From: JBGPLJ01 sp963826145
GTDB taxonomy: Bacteria > Pseudomonadota > Gammaproteobacteria > Steroidobacterales > Steroidobacteraceae
Assembly (NCBI GenBank): GCA_963826145.1
Contig: CAWGVW010000001.1
Coordinates: 1,674,001-1,738,000 of the forward strand
Length of the DNA stretch: 64,000 bases
Reading direction: 5' to 3'
A program made the position numbers and the translations under genes. Below, piece by piece: positions 1 through 8,897 of the stretch; within the stretch, counting starts at the first letter, position 1; every line of letters starts with the position of its first letter. The notes beneath the pieces were generated by a model. It saw only the letters and a list, made by a program, of their open reading frames with translations. It ran no database searches and was not told the DNA's origin.

Positions 1-1554
1 ACGGTAGACGTCGCTGCCACCGACCGCACGCGCTTCTCGCTCGATGATCGCGACGTCGTTGCCCTCGCAAGACAGGCGCTCGACATCGAGCAGCACTATG
101 GGCGGCCGATGGACATTGAATGGGGCAAGGACGGCGCCACGGGCGAGATCTACGTCCTGCAGGCCCGACCGGAGACCGTTCAGAGCCGTGCCGGCCGCAG
201 TACCCTGCGCTACACGCTCAAGGCACGCTCGCGTGTAATCGTGACCGGGCGCAGCATCGGTCAGCGCATCGGCGCCGGCCCGACGCGCATCATCCGCGAC
301 GTGCGCGAGATGGCACGCGTACAGCAGGGCGACGTGCTGGTCGCCGACATGACGGATCCGGACTGGGAACCGGTGATGAAGCGCGCAGCTGCCATCGTGA
401 CCAACCGGGGCGGGCGCACCTGTCACGCCGCAATCATCGCGCGCGAGCTCGGCATTCCGGCGGTCGTTGGCTGCGGCAACGCGACGGAGTTACTCGCCAA
501 GGTTCCTGCGGTCACGGTTTCCTGCGCGGAAGGCGACACCGGTTATGTGTACGAAGGCGCGCTCGACTTCGAGCGCAAGGAGATTGCGCTCGACTCGATG
601 CCAGCCTGTCCGGTGCGCATCATGATGAATGTGGGCAATCCCGACCGCGCGTTCGACTTCGCGGGCATTCCCAACAAGGGCGTCGGCCTCGCGCGGCTCG
701 AATTCATCATCAATCGAATGATCGGCGTGCATCCGAAGGCCCTCCTCGATTTCGACTCGCTCGACGCCGAACTCAAGGAGACGATCCGGCGCCAGATCGC
801 CGGTTACGCCGATCCGGTCTCCTTCTACGTCGACAAGCTCGCGGAAGGCATCGCACAGATCGCGGCGGCGTTCGCGCCGGAACCCGTCATCGTGCGCCTG
901 TCCGACTTCAAGTCGAACGAGTACGCCAATCTCATCGGTGGCAAGCATTACGAGCCGCACGAAGAAAATCCGATGCTCGGCTTTCGCGGCGCGGCGCGCT
1001 ACGTGGATGAAAGCTTCCGTCCGTGCTTCGAACTCGAATGCCGTGCGCTCAAGCGCGTGCGCGAGGACATGGGGCTTGCAAACGTTCAGATCATGGTGCC
1101 GTTCGTACGCACGCTCAAGGAAGCTGCGCAGGTCACGGAACTCCTGGCCGCGAATGGCCACAAGCGGGGTGAGAACGGACTCAAGATCATCATGATGTGC
1201 GAGTTGCCGTCGAACGCCGTGCTCGCTGAGCGTTTCCTCGAGCACTTCGACGGCATGTCGATCGGCTCGAACGACCTCACGCAGCTCACGCTCGGGGTCG
1301 ACCGTGACTCGGGACTCCTCGCGCGGCTCTTCGACGAGCGTGACGACGCTGTGCGCGCGCTCATCTCAACTGCGATTGCGGCCTGCCGCAAGCACAAGAA
1401 GTACATCGGCATCTGCGGCCAGGGTCCGTCCGACCATCCGGACTTCGCACGCTGGCTCGTCGAGGAGGGTATCGACAGCATCTCGCTCAACCCCGACACG
1501 GTCGTCGAGACCTGGCTCTTCCTCGCGACGCCTAGTCCTTCGAGCGCTGCCTGA
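1..1554 (+). CDS. ppsA: Phosphoenolpyruvate synthase, C-terminal part (5' end outside window)
   Basis: PEP synthase makes phosphoenolpyruvate from pyruvate and ATP for gluconeogenesis. The frame is open from base 1, so the start lies upstream; 517 residues are visible of about 790 usual for the family. The swivelling phosphohistidine domain shows GGRTCHAAIIARELGIPAVVG, minus its last residue, with the catalytic His codon at 424-426. The PEP-binding barrel ends in GICGQGPSDHPDFARWLVEE, and the tail has SLNPDTVVETW, nearly identical to the enterobacterial enzyme; the Cys of GICGQG is the catalytic acid in this family. Its stop overlaps the convergent GFA-fold gene by 23 nt. Pyruvate phosphate dikinase is the main alternative, but the C-terminal signature is that of PpsA. 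Confidence 0.95.
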   Translation, partial: TVDVAATDRTRFSLDDRDVVALARQALDIEQHYGRPMDIEWGKDGATGEIYVLQARPETVQSRAGRSTLRYTLKARSRVIVTGRSIGQRIGAGPTRIIRDVREMARVQQGDVLVADMTDPDWEPVMKRAAAIVTNRGGRTCHAAIIARELGIPAVVGCGNATELLAKVPAVTVSCAEGDTGYVYEGALDFERKEIALDSMPACPVRIMMNVGNPDRAFDFAGIPNKGVGLARLEFIINRMIGVHPKALLDFDSLDAELKETIRRQIAGYADPVSFYVDKLAEGIAQIAAAFAPEPVIVRLSDFKSNEYANLIGGKHYEPHEENPMLGFRGAARYVDESFRPCFELECRALKRVREDMGLANVQIMVPFVRTLKEAAQVTELLAANGHKRGENGLKIIMMCELPSNAVLAERFLEHFDGMSIGSNDLTQLTLGVDRDSGLLARLFDERDDAVRALISTAIAACRKHKKYIGICGQGPSDHPDFARWLVEEGIDSISLNPDTVVETWLFLATPSPSSAA

Positions 1555-1933
1555 CGGCGGCCTCCGCGGCCGCGCGGTTTTGGTCGTCGAACAGCCCGAC
1601 GCGCATGCCCGCGATCATCCGCGGCTCCAGGCAGCGCGCATTGACGCTGTAGCCGTCGGGATTCGAGCGCGGAATGTAGAACGACTTGATGCCGCAGCGA
1701 CGGCAGAAGTAGTGCTGGGCGATGCCCGTGTTGAACGTGTAGGTCGTGAGATCGGCCGCGCCAGCGAGCAATCGAAAACGGCTCCGTGGCACGATGAGGT
1801 GCAGAAATCCCGTCATCGTGCAGATCGAGCAGTTGCATTCATCGACTTCGAGCATTGCAGGTGCGTCCACCTCGAACAGCACGGCGCCGCAATGGCAGCC
1901 GCCGCGATGCGTGACGAAGGCTGCCGCGTTCAC
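1532..1933 (-). CDS. GFA/CENP-V fold zinc protein
   Basis: Small protein (133 aa) of the glutathione-dependent formaldehyde-activating (GFA) family. Zinc ligands are visible as GGCHCGAV near the N-terminus, then CNCSIC, and later FCRRCG. Most members have no proven substrate, so formaldehyde chemistry should not be assumed. I place the start at the GTG at 1933, which overlaps the dehydratase stop as GTGA; the open frame continues upstream but that part is antisense to nothing conserved and lies inside the dehydratase. It is the last gene of a four-gene chain running leftward from orn, every junction being a 4-nt overlap. The 3' end overlaps ppsA on the other strand. Confidence 0.85.
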   Translation of the reverse strand: MNAAAFVTHRGGCHCGAVLFEVDAPAMLEVDECNCSICTMTGFLHLIVPRSRFRLLAGAADLTTYTFNTGIAQHYFCRRCGIKSFYIPRSNPDGYSVNARCLEPRMIAGMRVGLFDDQNRAAAEAAVRQRSKD

Positions 1934-2892
1934 GCCGGTCCCTGCCAGGGCAATCGGTCGAGGTCGACGTTCCCACCCGTGATGATGACCCCAACCCGTC
2001 GGAATTCGGCCGGCAAGCGCCCCGCAAGGAGCGCTGCGACCGGCACGGCGGACGATGCCTCGATCAGGAGCTTCGTACATTCAAGGAAGCGGCGCATGGC
2101 GCTTACGATCTCCGCCTCGCTCACCGTCAGGATGGAACGGCAATAGCGGCGCGCAATGTCGAACGTCAACACGCCGAGGGAGGCACGCAGCCCGTCCGCG
2201 ATGGTGTCCGGTGCGTCGATGAGAATGCGTTTGCCGCTCGCGAGCGAGCGAGCGGCATCGTCCGCCTGAGCTGGCTCGACGCCGAATACGGCGAGATCCG
2301 GCTTCAGTTTCCGTGCCGCAATCAGCGTCCCCGACAGCAAGCCGCCGCCACCGACGGGCACGACGATGGCGTCGAGGTCGGGTTCCTGCGCGAGCAGCTC
2401 GAGTGTCGCAGTGCCCTGACCTGCGATGACCCGAGCGTCATCGTACGGGTGCACGACTTCCGCGCGGCTCCCTTCGACTACTGTCGCCAACGCGGCCTCC
2501 CGCGCGATGCGGCCTGGCTTGCAGAGCACGACTTCGGCTCCCTGCCGCCTGACCGCGGCCATCTTGGGCGCTGCCGAATTCTCCGGCATGACAACGACTG
2601 CCTTGAGACCGCCCTCCTTTGCCGCCAGCGCCAGCGCCGTGCCGTGATTGCCCGAGGAATGCGTCGCGACGATCCTCGTGCCACCCGATTCTCTCAGCGT
2701 CGCGACCGCATTCATCGCGCCGCGTATCTTGAAGGCTCCCGCGCGCTGCAGATTTTCGCACTTGAAGAAGAGGCGCCGCCCGCTAGCCTCATCGAGAACC
2801 CGCGAGGTGATGACCGGTGTCCGATGAATCGACCGGGCGATTCTGAGCGCGGCGCGCTCGACGTCCACAAAGGACACGGGATCCGGCGTCAT
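1930..2892 (-). CDS. Threonine/serine dehydratase (PLP-dependent)
   Basis: PLP fold-type II enzyme of 320 aa that would deaminate threonine or serine to the 2-oxo acid and ammonia. The Schiff-base lysine is Lys55 in GAFKIRGA, the substrate loop is SSGNHG at residues 79-84, and the phosphate-binding glycine loop is GGGG at 181-184. The length matches catabolic TdcB-type or serine-racemase-like enzymes; the C-terminal ACT regulatory domains of biosynthetic IlvA are absent. Serine racemase and hydroxyaspartate ammonia-lyase share this architecture and cannot be excluded. ATG start overlaps the methyltransferase stop (ATGA) and its stop overlaps the GFA start (GTGA), implying translational coupling. 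Confidence 0.85.
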   Translation of the reverse strand: MTPDPVSFVDVERAALRIARSIHRTPVITSRVLDEASGRRLFFKCENLQRAGAFKIRGAMNAVATLRESGGTRIVATHSSGNHGTALALAAKEGGLKAVVVMPENSAAPKMAAVRRQGAEVVLCKPGRIAREAALATVVEGSRAEVVHPYDDARVIAGQGTATLELLAQEPDLDAIVVPVGGGGLLSGTLIAARKLKPDLAVFGVEPAQADDAARSLASGKRILIDAPDTIADGLRASLGVLTFDIARRYCRSILTVSEAEIVSAMRRFLECTKLLIEASSAVPVAALLAGRLPAEFRRVGVIITGGNVDLDRLPWQGPA

Positions 2893-3491
2893 GAGCGACC
2901 CTTGCGCAGAAACACGAGGCTTCGATTGTTCGCCGGCATTGCATAGTCCGCGGCAAGCTCAAGGTCCGCCGCGCGTGCAAATTCGATCAATACGCGGTCA
3001 TCGCGCAGTCCCATGTGCCGGGCGCGCGCGCGCAAGTCCGCGTCAAACTCCCGATTCGATTCGCTGGTGAAATCGCCATTGCGGTTGACGGGCCCATAGA
3101 GAAAGAGGAAGCCGCCGTCCCGGAGCACACGGCCGGCGCCGGCAAACGTTCGTTGCACCGCTTCGATCGGCATGATGTGTGCCGTGTTGGCGGTGAACAC
3201 ACCGTCGAAGGGTCCCGCGGGCCATGCGCTGGTCAGCGTGTCGAGCGTAAGTGGCTCAAGCACGTTCGTGCGCCCTGCCGACTCGATCCAGTCCTTGATG
3301 CCCGCGTGATTCTCAGGGACATCGCTCGTCTGCCAGCAAATGCCCGGAAAACGTTCGCCGAAGTAGACTGCGTGCTGTCCGGTGCCGCTGCCGATTTCAA
3401 GCACGCGGCCCTCCGCCGGCAGCCACTCGGCAAGTCGCAAGGAAATGGGCTCGCGATTCCGATCGCAAGCGGCGGCATGAGGCAGGTTCAC
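2889..3491 (-). CDS. DUF938 family SAM-dependent methyltransferase
   Basis: A 200-aa class I methyltransferase-like protein. It begins with the DUF938 signature (AAACDRNREPI, residues 6-16), followed by the SAM-binding glycine motif VLEIGSGTGQHAVYF and later LRDGGFLFLYGP. The substrate is unknown for the family. I choose the GTG at 3491 because it overlaps the orn stop as GTGA and puts the conserved CxRN segment at the N-terminus, as in other members; a longer frame exists but runs antiparallel through orn in another frame. Coupled downstream to the dehydratase by ATGA. Confidence 0.83.
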   Translation of the reverse strand: MNLPHAAACDRNREPISLRLAEWLPAEGRVLEIGSGTGQHAVYFGERFPGICWQTSDVPENHAGIKDWIESAGRTNVLEPLTLDTLTSAWPAGPFDGVFTANTAHIMPIEAVQRTFAGAGRVLRDGGFLFLYGPVNRNGDFTSESNREFDADLRARARHMGLRDDRVLIEFARAADLELAADYAMPANNRSLVFLRKGRS

Positions 3492-4057
3492 GTCGCAACC
3501 GGCGCCGCGTACGGAGCCGCAATGAAATGGCGGCGGTAATGCTCGAGTTCGCGCACCGAATCGCGGATGTCGTCGAGCGCGAGGTGGCGCGAGCCCTTCT
3601 CCACCGATGCCGCGACTGCCGGCGCCCAGCGCCGCGCCAGTTCCTTCACGCTGCTTACGTCGAGGTTTCGGTAGTGGAAGAAGCGTTCGAGTGTCGGCAT
3701 GTGGCGTGCAAGAAACCGCCGGTCCTGACACACGCTGTTGCCGCACATCGGTGAAACACCGGCTTCGAGGAAATCGGACAGGAATGTCACGGTGCGCCGC
3801 TCGGCCTCCGCAACGGAGACGGCGCTCGTTTTCACGCGATCGATGAGTCCCGAAGCGCCATGCTGGCGCTGGTTCCATTCATCCATCAGCGCAAGGACTG
3901 CCTCCGGCTGATGGATCGCAAGCGCTGGACCCTCTGCCAGAATCTTAAGGTCCTTGTCGGTCACGAGGGTTGCGATCTCGATGATATGGTCGAGATCGGG
4001 CTTGAGGCCAGTCATCTCGAGGTCGATCCAGATCAGGTTGTCGGCGTGGCGCGCCAT
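3488..4057 (-). CDS. orn: Oligoribonuclease
   Basis: Orn degrades 2-5 nt RNAs, including pGpG from cyclic-di-GMP turnover, to mononucleotides. The 189-aa sequence is full length. The first DEDDh motif is WIDLEMTGL (Asp12, Glu14), and the C-terminal part RHLALDDIRDSVRELEHYR carries the catalytic His and last Asp. It is essential or near-essential in many gammaproteobacteria. First gene of the leftward chain orn-methyltransferase-dehydratase-GFA, and divergent from the M48 protease gene over a 56-bp gap that must hold promoters for both. Confidence 0.97.
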   Translation of the reverse strand: MARHADNLIWIDLEMTGLKPDLDHIIEIATLVTDKDLKILAEGPALAIHQPEAVLALMDEWNQRQHGASGLIDRVKTSAVSVAEAERRTVTFLSDFLEAGVSPMCGNSVCQDRRFLARHMPTLERFFHYRNLDVSSVKELARRWAPAVAASVEKGSRHLALDDIRDSVRELEHYRRHFIAAPYAAPVAT

Positions 4058-4113
4058 CGATCCTCGCAGCGGTTGTCGCCTATTCTAGCAGAGGCTAAGC
4101 TGCCGGCCCCTCT

Positions 4114-5358
4114 ATGACGACGCCCGCCTTCGCCTTCGTCGCGCTGCTAGCCCTCGTCACGGCCACACGGCTGTGGCTCCTCGGTCGGCAACGCGATGCC
4201 GTGGCCGCCGCGCGCGATCGGGTACCGTCCGAATTTGCCTCCGATGTGCCGCTCGCCGCACATCAGAAAGCTGCGGACTACACTCGCGCGAAGATCGGCG
4301 CGGGCGCGCTCGAGACACTCCTGGAGGCCGGCATTGCGCTCCTGATTACGCTCGCGGGCGGATTTGCATTCGTGGACGGATTCTTCCGCGCGCAGGGACT
4401 GAATGGGGTGGCACTCGGCCTTGCGGTCATTGGCGTGATCGGTGGTGCATCGGCGCTCATCGGCTGGCCCTTCTCGCTGTACCAGACTTTCGTCATCGAG
4501 GCGCGTTTCGGCTTCAATCGCACGACCTTGGCGCTCTACCTCGCCGATTGTGCGAAGGGCCTGCTGCTTGCTGTCGTGCTCGGAACACCGCTGCTCGCGG
4601 TCATGCTTTGGCTGATGCGCACGGCCGGCGACCTCTGGTGGCTCTACGCCTGGTTCGTATGGTTTGGCTTTAACGTCGTGCTGCTCTGGGCGTATCCGGC
4701 CTTCATCGCACCCTGGTTCAATCGCTTCCTGCCACTCACGGACGAAACGCTCAAGGGCAAGGTCGAAGCCCTGATCGCACGTTGCGGTTTCTCGAGCCGC
4801 GGCGTCTTCGTGATGGACGGCTCGCGACGCTCGAGCCATGGCAACGCCTATTTCACGGGCTTCGGCCGTAACAAGCGCATCGTTCTGTTCGACACGCTGG
4901 TCTCACGCCTGTCGCCCGACGAAGTCGAGGCGGTGCTCGCCCATGAACTCGGTCACTACCGCCTGCACCACATCCGCCAACGGCTCATCGTATCGGCTCT
5001 GACGAGCTTCGCCGCGCTCGCGATCCTCGGGTGGCTGACGCGCGAGCCGCTCTTCTACTCGGCGTTCGGTGTCGATACGCCGTCCGCGCATGCGGCCCTC
5101 GTCATTTTTTCGATCGCAGCACCGCTCTGCACGTTCTGGATGACGCCGATCGCCGCCATCTGGTCGCGCCGCCATGAGTTCGCCGCCGATGAATTCGCTG
5201 CGGCGTACGCGCCCTCGAGCGCGTTGGCCCGGGCCCTCGTGAATCTCTACAAGGACAACGCCACGTCGCTCACGCCCGACGCGGTCTATTCCTTCTTCTA
5301 CGATTCCCATCCGCCCGCGCGCGTACGCATCGCGCGTTTGCGCCGTCCGGCAGCCTGA
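4114..5358 (+). CDS. M48 (Ste24-like) membrane zinc metalloprotease
   Basis: Integral-membrane endopeptidase of 414 aa related to the CAAX protease Ste24/HtpX group. The zinc motif is HELGH at residues 277-281 in VLAHELGHYRLHH, and the downstream glutamate lies in RRHEFAADEFAAAYAP. Hydrophobic segments are seen around residues 5-22, 70-90, 100-125, 145-170, 175-200, 295-310 and 325-350. The bacterial substrate is not known; membrane-protein quality control is the usual inference. It sits between orn and rsgA, an arrangement frequent in Xanthomonadales-like genomes, and is 18 nt from rsgA in the same direction. Confidence 0.92.
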   Translation: MTTPAFAFVALLALVTATRLWLLGRQRDAVAAARDRVPSEFASDVPLAAHQKAADYTRAKIGAGALETLLEAGIALLITLAGGFAFVDGFFRAQGLNGVALGLAVIGVIGGASALIGWPFSLYQTFVIEARFGFNRTTLALYLADCAKGLLLAVVLGTPLLAVMLWLMRTAGDLWWLYAWFVWFGFNVVLLWAYPAFIAPWFNRFLPLTDETLKGKVEALIARCGFSSRGVFVMDGSRRSSHGNAYFTGFGRNKRIVLFDTLVSRLSPDEVEAVLAHELGHYRLHHIRQRLIVSALTSFAALAILGWLTREPLFYSAFGVDTPSAHAALVIFSIAAPLCTFWMTPIAAIWSRRHEFAADEFAAAYAPSSALARALVNLYKDNATSLTPDAVYSFFYDSHPPARVRIARLRRPAA

Positions 5359-5376
5359 CGACGGCGCCCGCGACCT

Positions 5377-6285
5377 GTGCCGCTCGAAACCGGACGCATC
5401 GTCGCAAGCTTCGGCCGTTCCGTGCTGGTCGAAGACGATGCCGGCGAGCGGCTCGATTGCGCTATCTTCGGCCGGCGCCTTGAGCTTGTCTGTGCCGATC
5501 GCGTGCGCTTCGAGCGCGACGGCAGCAATCGCGGCATCGTGCATGAAGTGCTACCACGCCGCTCCTTCATTTCCCGCAGCAATGCGCGCGGCGAATCCGA
5601 GCCCGTGGCGGCGAACGCCACGCAGCTCGTCGTCGTACTATCGCACCCACCGCTGCCGGACTTCTACCTCGTCGACCGCTATCTCGCGGCGGCCGAGGCT
5701 GCCCAGCTACCGGCGGTCATCGTCCTCAACAAATCGGATCTCGATTCCGACCGGATGGACGAATGCCGGGCCGAACTCGCGGTCTGGCGCGCGCTCGGTT
5801 ACACAACCGCCGAAGCATCCGCCCAAAGCGGTGCCGGACTCGAAGCGCTCGGCGCCTCGCTCCGCAAACATTCGAGCCTGCTCGTCGGCCAGTCCGGAGT
5901 CGGGAAGAGTTCCCTGCTGAACGCGCTGGCGCCGCTCGCGGCTGTCGAGACGCGCCAGATCGTCTCGAAGACCGGCAAGGGCAGTCATACGACCACACGC
6001 ACGGCGCTCTACAAATTACCGGCGGGCGGTGAACTCCTCGATTCCCCTGGGGTGCGCGACTTCGCGCCCGGAGCGGACCTCTTGCATAACGCAGCGGATG
6101 GTTTTCGCGAAATTGCCGCGGCGGCCCGTGGCTGTCGCTTCACCGATTGCCGGCACGGCGACGAGCCCGACTGCGCCGTGCGCGACGCCACGGACGCAGG
6201 CGCCATTTCGGAGCGGCGTTATCGAAGCTTCACACAGCTGCGTGATCTCATGAGTCGCCTGGCGACCCGTCACCGCGGCTACTGA
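5377..6285 (+). CDS. rsgA: Small ribosomal subunit biogenesis GTPase RsgA
   Basis: Circularly permuted GTPase that checks 30S maturation. The permuted order is visible: OB fold (about 1-75), then G4 NKSD at 118-121, G1 GQSGVGKSS at 171-179 and G3 DSPG at 222-225. The C-terminal zinc module has Cys253, Cys258, His260 and Cys266 (CRFTDCRHGDEPDC). The start is a GTG at 5377; length (302 aa) is normal. Transcribed with the M48 protease gene; convergent with recR, leaving only 7 nt between stops. Confidence 0.97.
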   Translation: MPLETGRIVASFGRSVLVEDDAGERLDCAIFGRRLELVCADRVRFERDGSNRGIVHEVLPRRSFISRSNARGESEPVAANATQLVVVLSHPPLPDFYLVDRYLAAAEAAQLPAVIVLNKSDLDSDRMDECRAELAVWRALGYTTAEASAQSGAGLEALGASLRKHSSLLVGQSGVGKSSLLNALAPLAAVETRQIVSKTGKGSHTTTRTALYKLPAGGELLDSPGVRDFAPGADLLHNAADGFREIAAAARGCRFTDCRHGDEPDCAVRDATDAGAISERRYRSFTQLRDLMSRLATRHRGY

Positions 6286-6292
6286 CTACGCT

Positions 6293-6892
6293 TCAGGAAA
6301 CAGGCTGGCGACCCGCCATCGCGTGCGCGAGAGTTCCACCATCCACAAACTCAAGCTCCCCGCCCACCGGGACGCCATGCGCGATGCGCGTGACGCTGAC
6401 TTTGCGCTTCGCCGCGAGCTCCGCGATGAAGTGCGCCGTCGCTTCGCCCTCGACGGTGGGATTGGTGGCGAGAATCACTTCGCGAATGCCGGGTTCCGCC
6501 AGCCGTTCCTCGAGCAGGTCGATGCCGAGCTCAACCGGCCCAATACCGTCGAGCGGCGATAGGTGGCCCATCAGGACGAAATAGCGTCCGCGGAAACTCG
6601 CGGATTGTTCGATTGCGAGCACGTCGGCGGGCGACTCAACGACACACAGGAGGCTGTCGTCGCGCCCTGTTGCGCCGCAGACTTCGCACAGGCCCCGTTC
6701 TGCCAGCATGCGGCAACGCGAACAGTGGCCAATGTCGGCGAGGGCCCGGGTGATCGCGCCAGCGAGCAACTGTGCCTGCGGCCGCTCGCGCTCGAGCAGG
6801 TGCAGCGCCATGCGTTGTGCGCTTTTCGGGCCGACGCCCGGCAGACATCGCAGCGCCTCGATCAGCTGGGCGAGGCCCTCAGGATATTTCAT
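6293..6892 (-). CDS. recR: Recombination mediator RecR
   Basis: RecR forms a clamp with RecO/RecF to load RecA in gap repair. 199 aa: HhH region LRCLPGVGPKSAQRMALHLL (15-33), C4 zinc finger Cys57, Cys60, Cys69 and Cys72, then a Toprim domain (CVVESPADVLAIE; Walker-like GREVI replaced here by GIREVILATNPTVEGEATA). Start at ATG 6892 gives the usual MKYPEGLAQLI N-terminus; the frame is open further upstream but overlaps ybaB. Last gene of the dnaX-ybaB-recR block, 16 nt after ybaB. Confidence 0.97.
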   Translation of the reverse strand: MKYPEGLAQLIEALRCLPGVGPKSAQRMALHLLERERPQAQLLAGAITRALADIGHCSRCRMLAERGLCEVCGATGRDDSLLCVVESPADVLAIEQSASFRGRYFVLMGHLSPLDGIGPVELGIDLLEERLAEPGIREVILATNPTVEGEATAHFIAELAAKRKVSVTRIAHGVPVGGELEFVDGGTLAHAMAGRQPVS

Positions 6893-6908
6893 TGCGCCCG
6901 GGCATCTC

Positions 6909-7235
6909 CTAGAGCGGGAGCTTGAAGCCCGGTGGGAGCGGCACGCCCTGCGCGATGCCGGCGAACATCTGCTGGGTGCTCGCCTCGATCTTGTGGACGG
7001 CATCATTGATCGCCGCGGCCAGCAGGTCCTCCAGCATTTCCTTGTCTTCGCCGACGACGCTGCGGTCAATTTCAACACGCTGCACTTCGTGCCGGCCATT
7101 CATGCGCACCTTGACCATGCCGCCGCCCGCTTCCCCGGCAACTTCCAGCGCAGCGAGCTTCTCCTGGGCTTGCTGCATCTTCTCCTGCATCTGCTGGGCC
7201 TGCTTCATCAACTGTCCGATGCCACCACCACGCAT
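6909..7235 (-). CDS. ybaB: YbaB/EbfC nucleoid-associated protein
   Basis: Small DNA-binding protein (108 aa) that binds as a dimer and lies between dnaX and recR in most bacteria. The sequence has the family core GQLMKQAQQMQEKMQQAQEK and ends in GVPLPPGFKLPL. Two in-frame ATGs exist (7244 and 7235). I prefer 7235: a GAGGAG Shine-Dalgarno lies 9 nt before it but directly abuts the first, and it aligns with the E. coli start. Confidence 0.95.
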   Translation of the reverse strand: MRGGGIGQLMKQAQQMQEKMQQAQEKLAALEVAGEAGGGMVKVRMNGRHEVQRVEIDRSVVGEDKEMLEDLLAAAINDAVHKIEASTQQMFAGIAQGVPLPPGFKLPL

Positions 7236-7260
7236 GTTGCTCATCTCCTCGAAGCCAAGC

Positions 7261-8853
7261 TCAATTGACGGGTTTGACGGATTCAGCGACCACACCGCCT
7301 CCCAGGCGTTCCTTGACGGCGCGTACCAGCGGATCTTCCTCGAGCGCCGCCCGCGCGGCGTCGAGCCTCTCGTCGGAGACGCGAGCCTGCTGGCGCGCCG
7401 GTGTCTCGACGGCCGCTTCCGCCACTTCGATCGACAAGCGGATATCGCGGCCCGCGAGCCGCGTCAACGCCTGGGCGAGCTTCTCTTCGATCTGGCGCGT
7501 GCGCAGCTGCTGGCTGCGCGCATCGAGGCGGAGTCGCACGATGCCGTCATCGAACCCGGCCCACGCGCAATTGCCGGCGAGCTGACGCGCGGCCCCCTGA
7601 TCGAGCTGCGTGATCACGGCTGCCCAGGCTTCGGCAGAGCCTAAGAGCACAGCATTCGCGGAACCGGTCGATGCCGCCGCCGCCGGAGGAGGTGCAGCAC
7701 GCGGTGCCGCCGGACGCGATGCGGCAGCAACTCCCGTGTCGCGGCCAATTGATGACGTGCCATCGTCGAGCGCCGGCCGAAAGGCCAGCATCCGCAACAA
7801 CGTCATTTCAAATCCGCTGCGCGCGTCCGGTGCGAAATCAAGGTCGCGGCGCCCGTTCAATGCGATCTGGTAGTAGAGCTGCAGGTCCTCCGCGCCGATC
7901 GCGCCGGCGAGACGCTGCAGCGTCTCGCTCGCATAAAGTTCGTCCTCCGGCCCGTCCGAGATCGCCTGGGTCAGCGCGACCTTCTGTACGAGCGATGCGA
8001 GTTCGCCAAGCGCCTGGCTGAAATCCGGGGCCCGCTCATCGAGCGCGGCGACTTCCTGCAGGACACCGCGGGCATCGCCAGCGGCCAGCTGCTCGAGCAG
8101 GCGGACGATGTGACCGCGATCGACCGTCCCGAGCATCTCTCGTGTTGACTCTTCGACGACGCGGCCGGCGCCAAAGGCAATGACCTGATCCGCGAGGCTC
8201 AACGCGTCGCGCATGCTGCCTTCCGCCGCGCGCGCTATGAGCGTGAGCGCGGCCGGCTCGAATTCAATGTTCTCCGCCGCGAGGATCTGCCGCAGTCTTT
8301 CCACGATGAGCGCCTGCGGCAGGCGCTTGAGATTGAACTGCAGGCAACGGGAGAGCACGGTTACGGGCAGCTTCTGCGGTTCGGTGGTCGCGAGCAGGAA
8401 TTTCACGTGCGGCGGCGGTTCCTCGAGCGTTTTCAGCAGCGCGTTGAACGAGTGGTTCGAGAGCATGTGGACCTCGTCGATGAGGTACACCTTGTACGCC
8501 CCGCGCGTCGGCGCGTACTGCACGTTGTCGAGGAGTTCGCGCGTGTCGTCGACTTTGGTTCGCGACGCGGCGTCGACCTCGATCAGATCGACGAACCGCC
8601 CCTCGTCGATTTCGACGCAGGCCGCACATTTGCCGCAGGGCCTTGCGCTCACGCCGGTTTCGCAATTGAGCGACTTCGCGACGAGCCGCGCTATGGTCGT
8701 CTTGCCGACGCCACGGGTGCCCGTAAAGAGGAACGCATGATGCAGGCGCCCGGAATCGAGCGCGTGCACCAGCGCCTTCACCACGTGTTCCTGGCCGGCG
8801 AGTTCCGCGAAGCTTCGCGGTCGCCATTTGCGTGCAAGTACCCGGTAGCTCAT
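7261..8853 (-). CDS. dnaX: DNA polymerase III subunit tau (and possibly gamma)
   Basis: Clamp-loader ATPase of 530 aa. AAA+ features: Walker A GTRGVGKT at 45-52, zinc-binding Cys64, Cys73, Cys76 and Cys79, Walker B DEVH at 126-129, and the SRC arginine-finger motif at 168-170. A Pro/Ala-rich linker (about 395-420) precedes the tau domain, which should contact DnaB helicase and alpha. I see no A-rich slippery sequence like the one making gamma in E. coli. Start is ATG 8853 (MSYRVLARKWRP). The frame stays open upstream through the SRP RNA and tRNA genes, which is coincidental. Confidence 0.97.
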   Translation of the reverse strand: MSYRVLARKWRPRSFAELAGQEHVVKALVHALDSGRLHHAFLFTGTRGVGKTTIARLVAKSLNCETGVSARPCGKCAACVEIDEGRFVDLIEVDAASRTKVDDTRELLDNVQYAPTRGAYKVYLIDEVHMLSNHSFNALLKTLEEPPPHVKFLLATTEPQKLPVTVLSRCLQFNLKRLPQALIVERLRQILAAENIEFEPAALTLIARAAEGSMRDALSLADQVIAFGAGRVVEESTREMLGTVDRGHIVRLLEQLAAGDARGVLQEVAALDERAPDFSQALGELASLVQKVALTQAISDGPEDELYASETLQRLAGAIGAEDLQLYYQIALNGRRDLDFAPDARSGFEMTLLRMLAFRPALDDGTSSIGRDTGVAAASRPAAPRAAPPPAAAASTGSANAVLLGSAEAWAAVITQLDQGAARQLAGNCAWAGFDDGIVRLRLDARSQQLRTRQIEEKLAQALTRLAGRDIRLSIEVAEAAVETPARQQARVSDERLDAARAALEEDPLVRAVKERLGGGVVAESVKPVN

Positions 8854-8897
8854 CTGACCTCGGATCTCAAATCGATCGCCCGCGAGCCGCCGATGGA

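Noticed and set aside
490..1245. Long antisense open frame opposite ppsA
   Set aside because: Arg/His-rich shadow with no domain, no ribosome site, and the conserved PpsA frame on the other strand. The same holds for long antisense frames opposite sppA (39788-41959), putA (30334-31836), dnaB (51999-53843), bepA (13830-15221), phoH-like (12324-13745) and kbl (37221-38468).
7261..8853. Programmed frameshift site for the gamma subunit in dnaX
   Set aside because: No A-rich slippery heptamer followed by a stem was found in the expected region.
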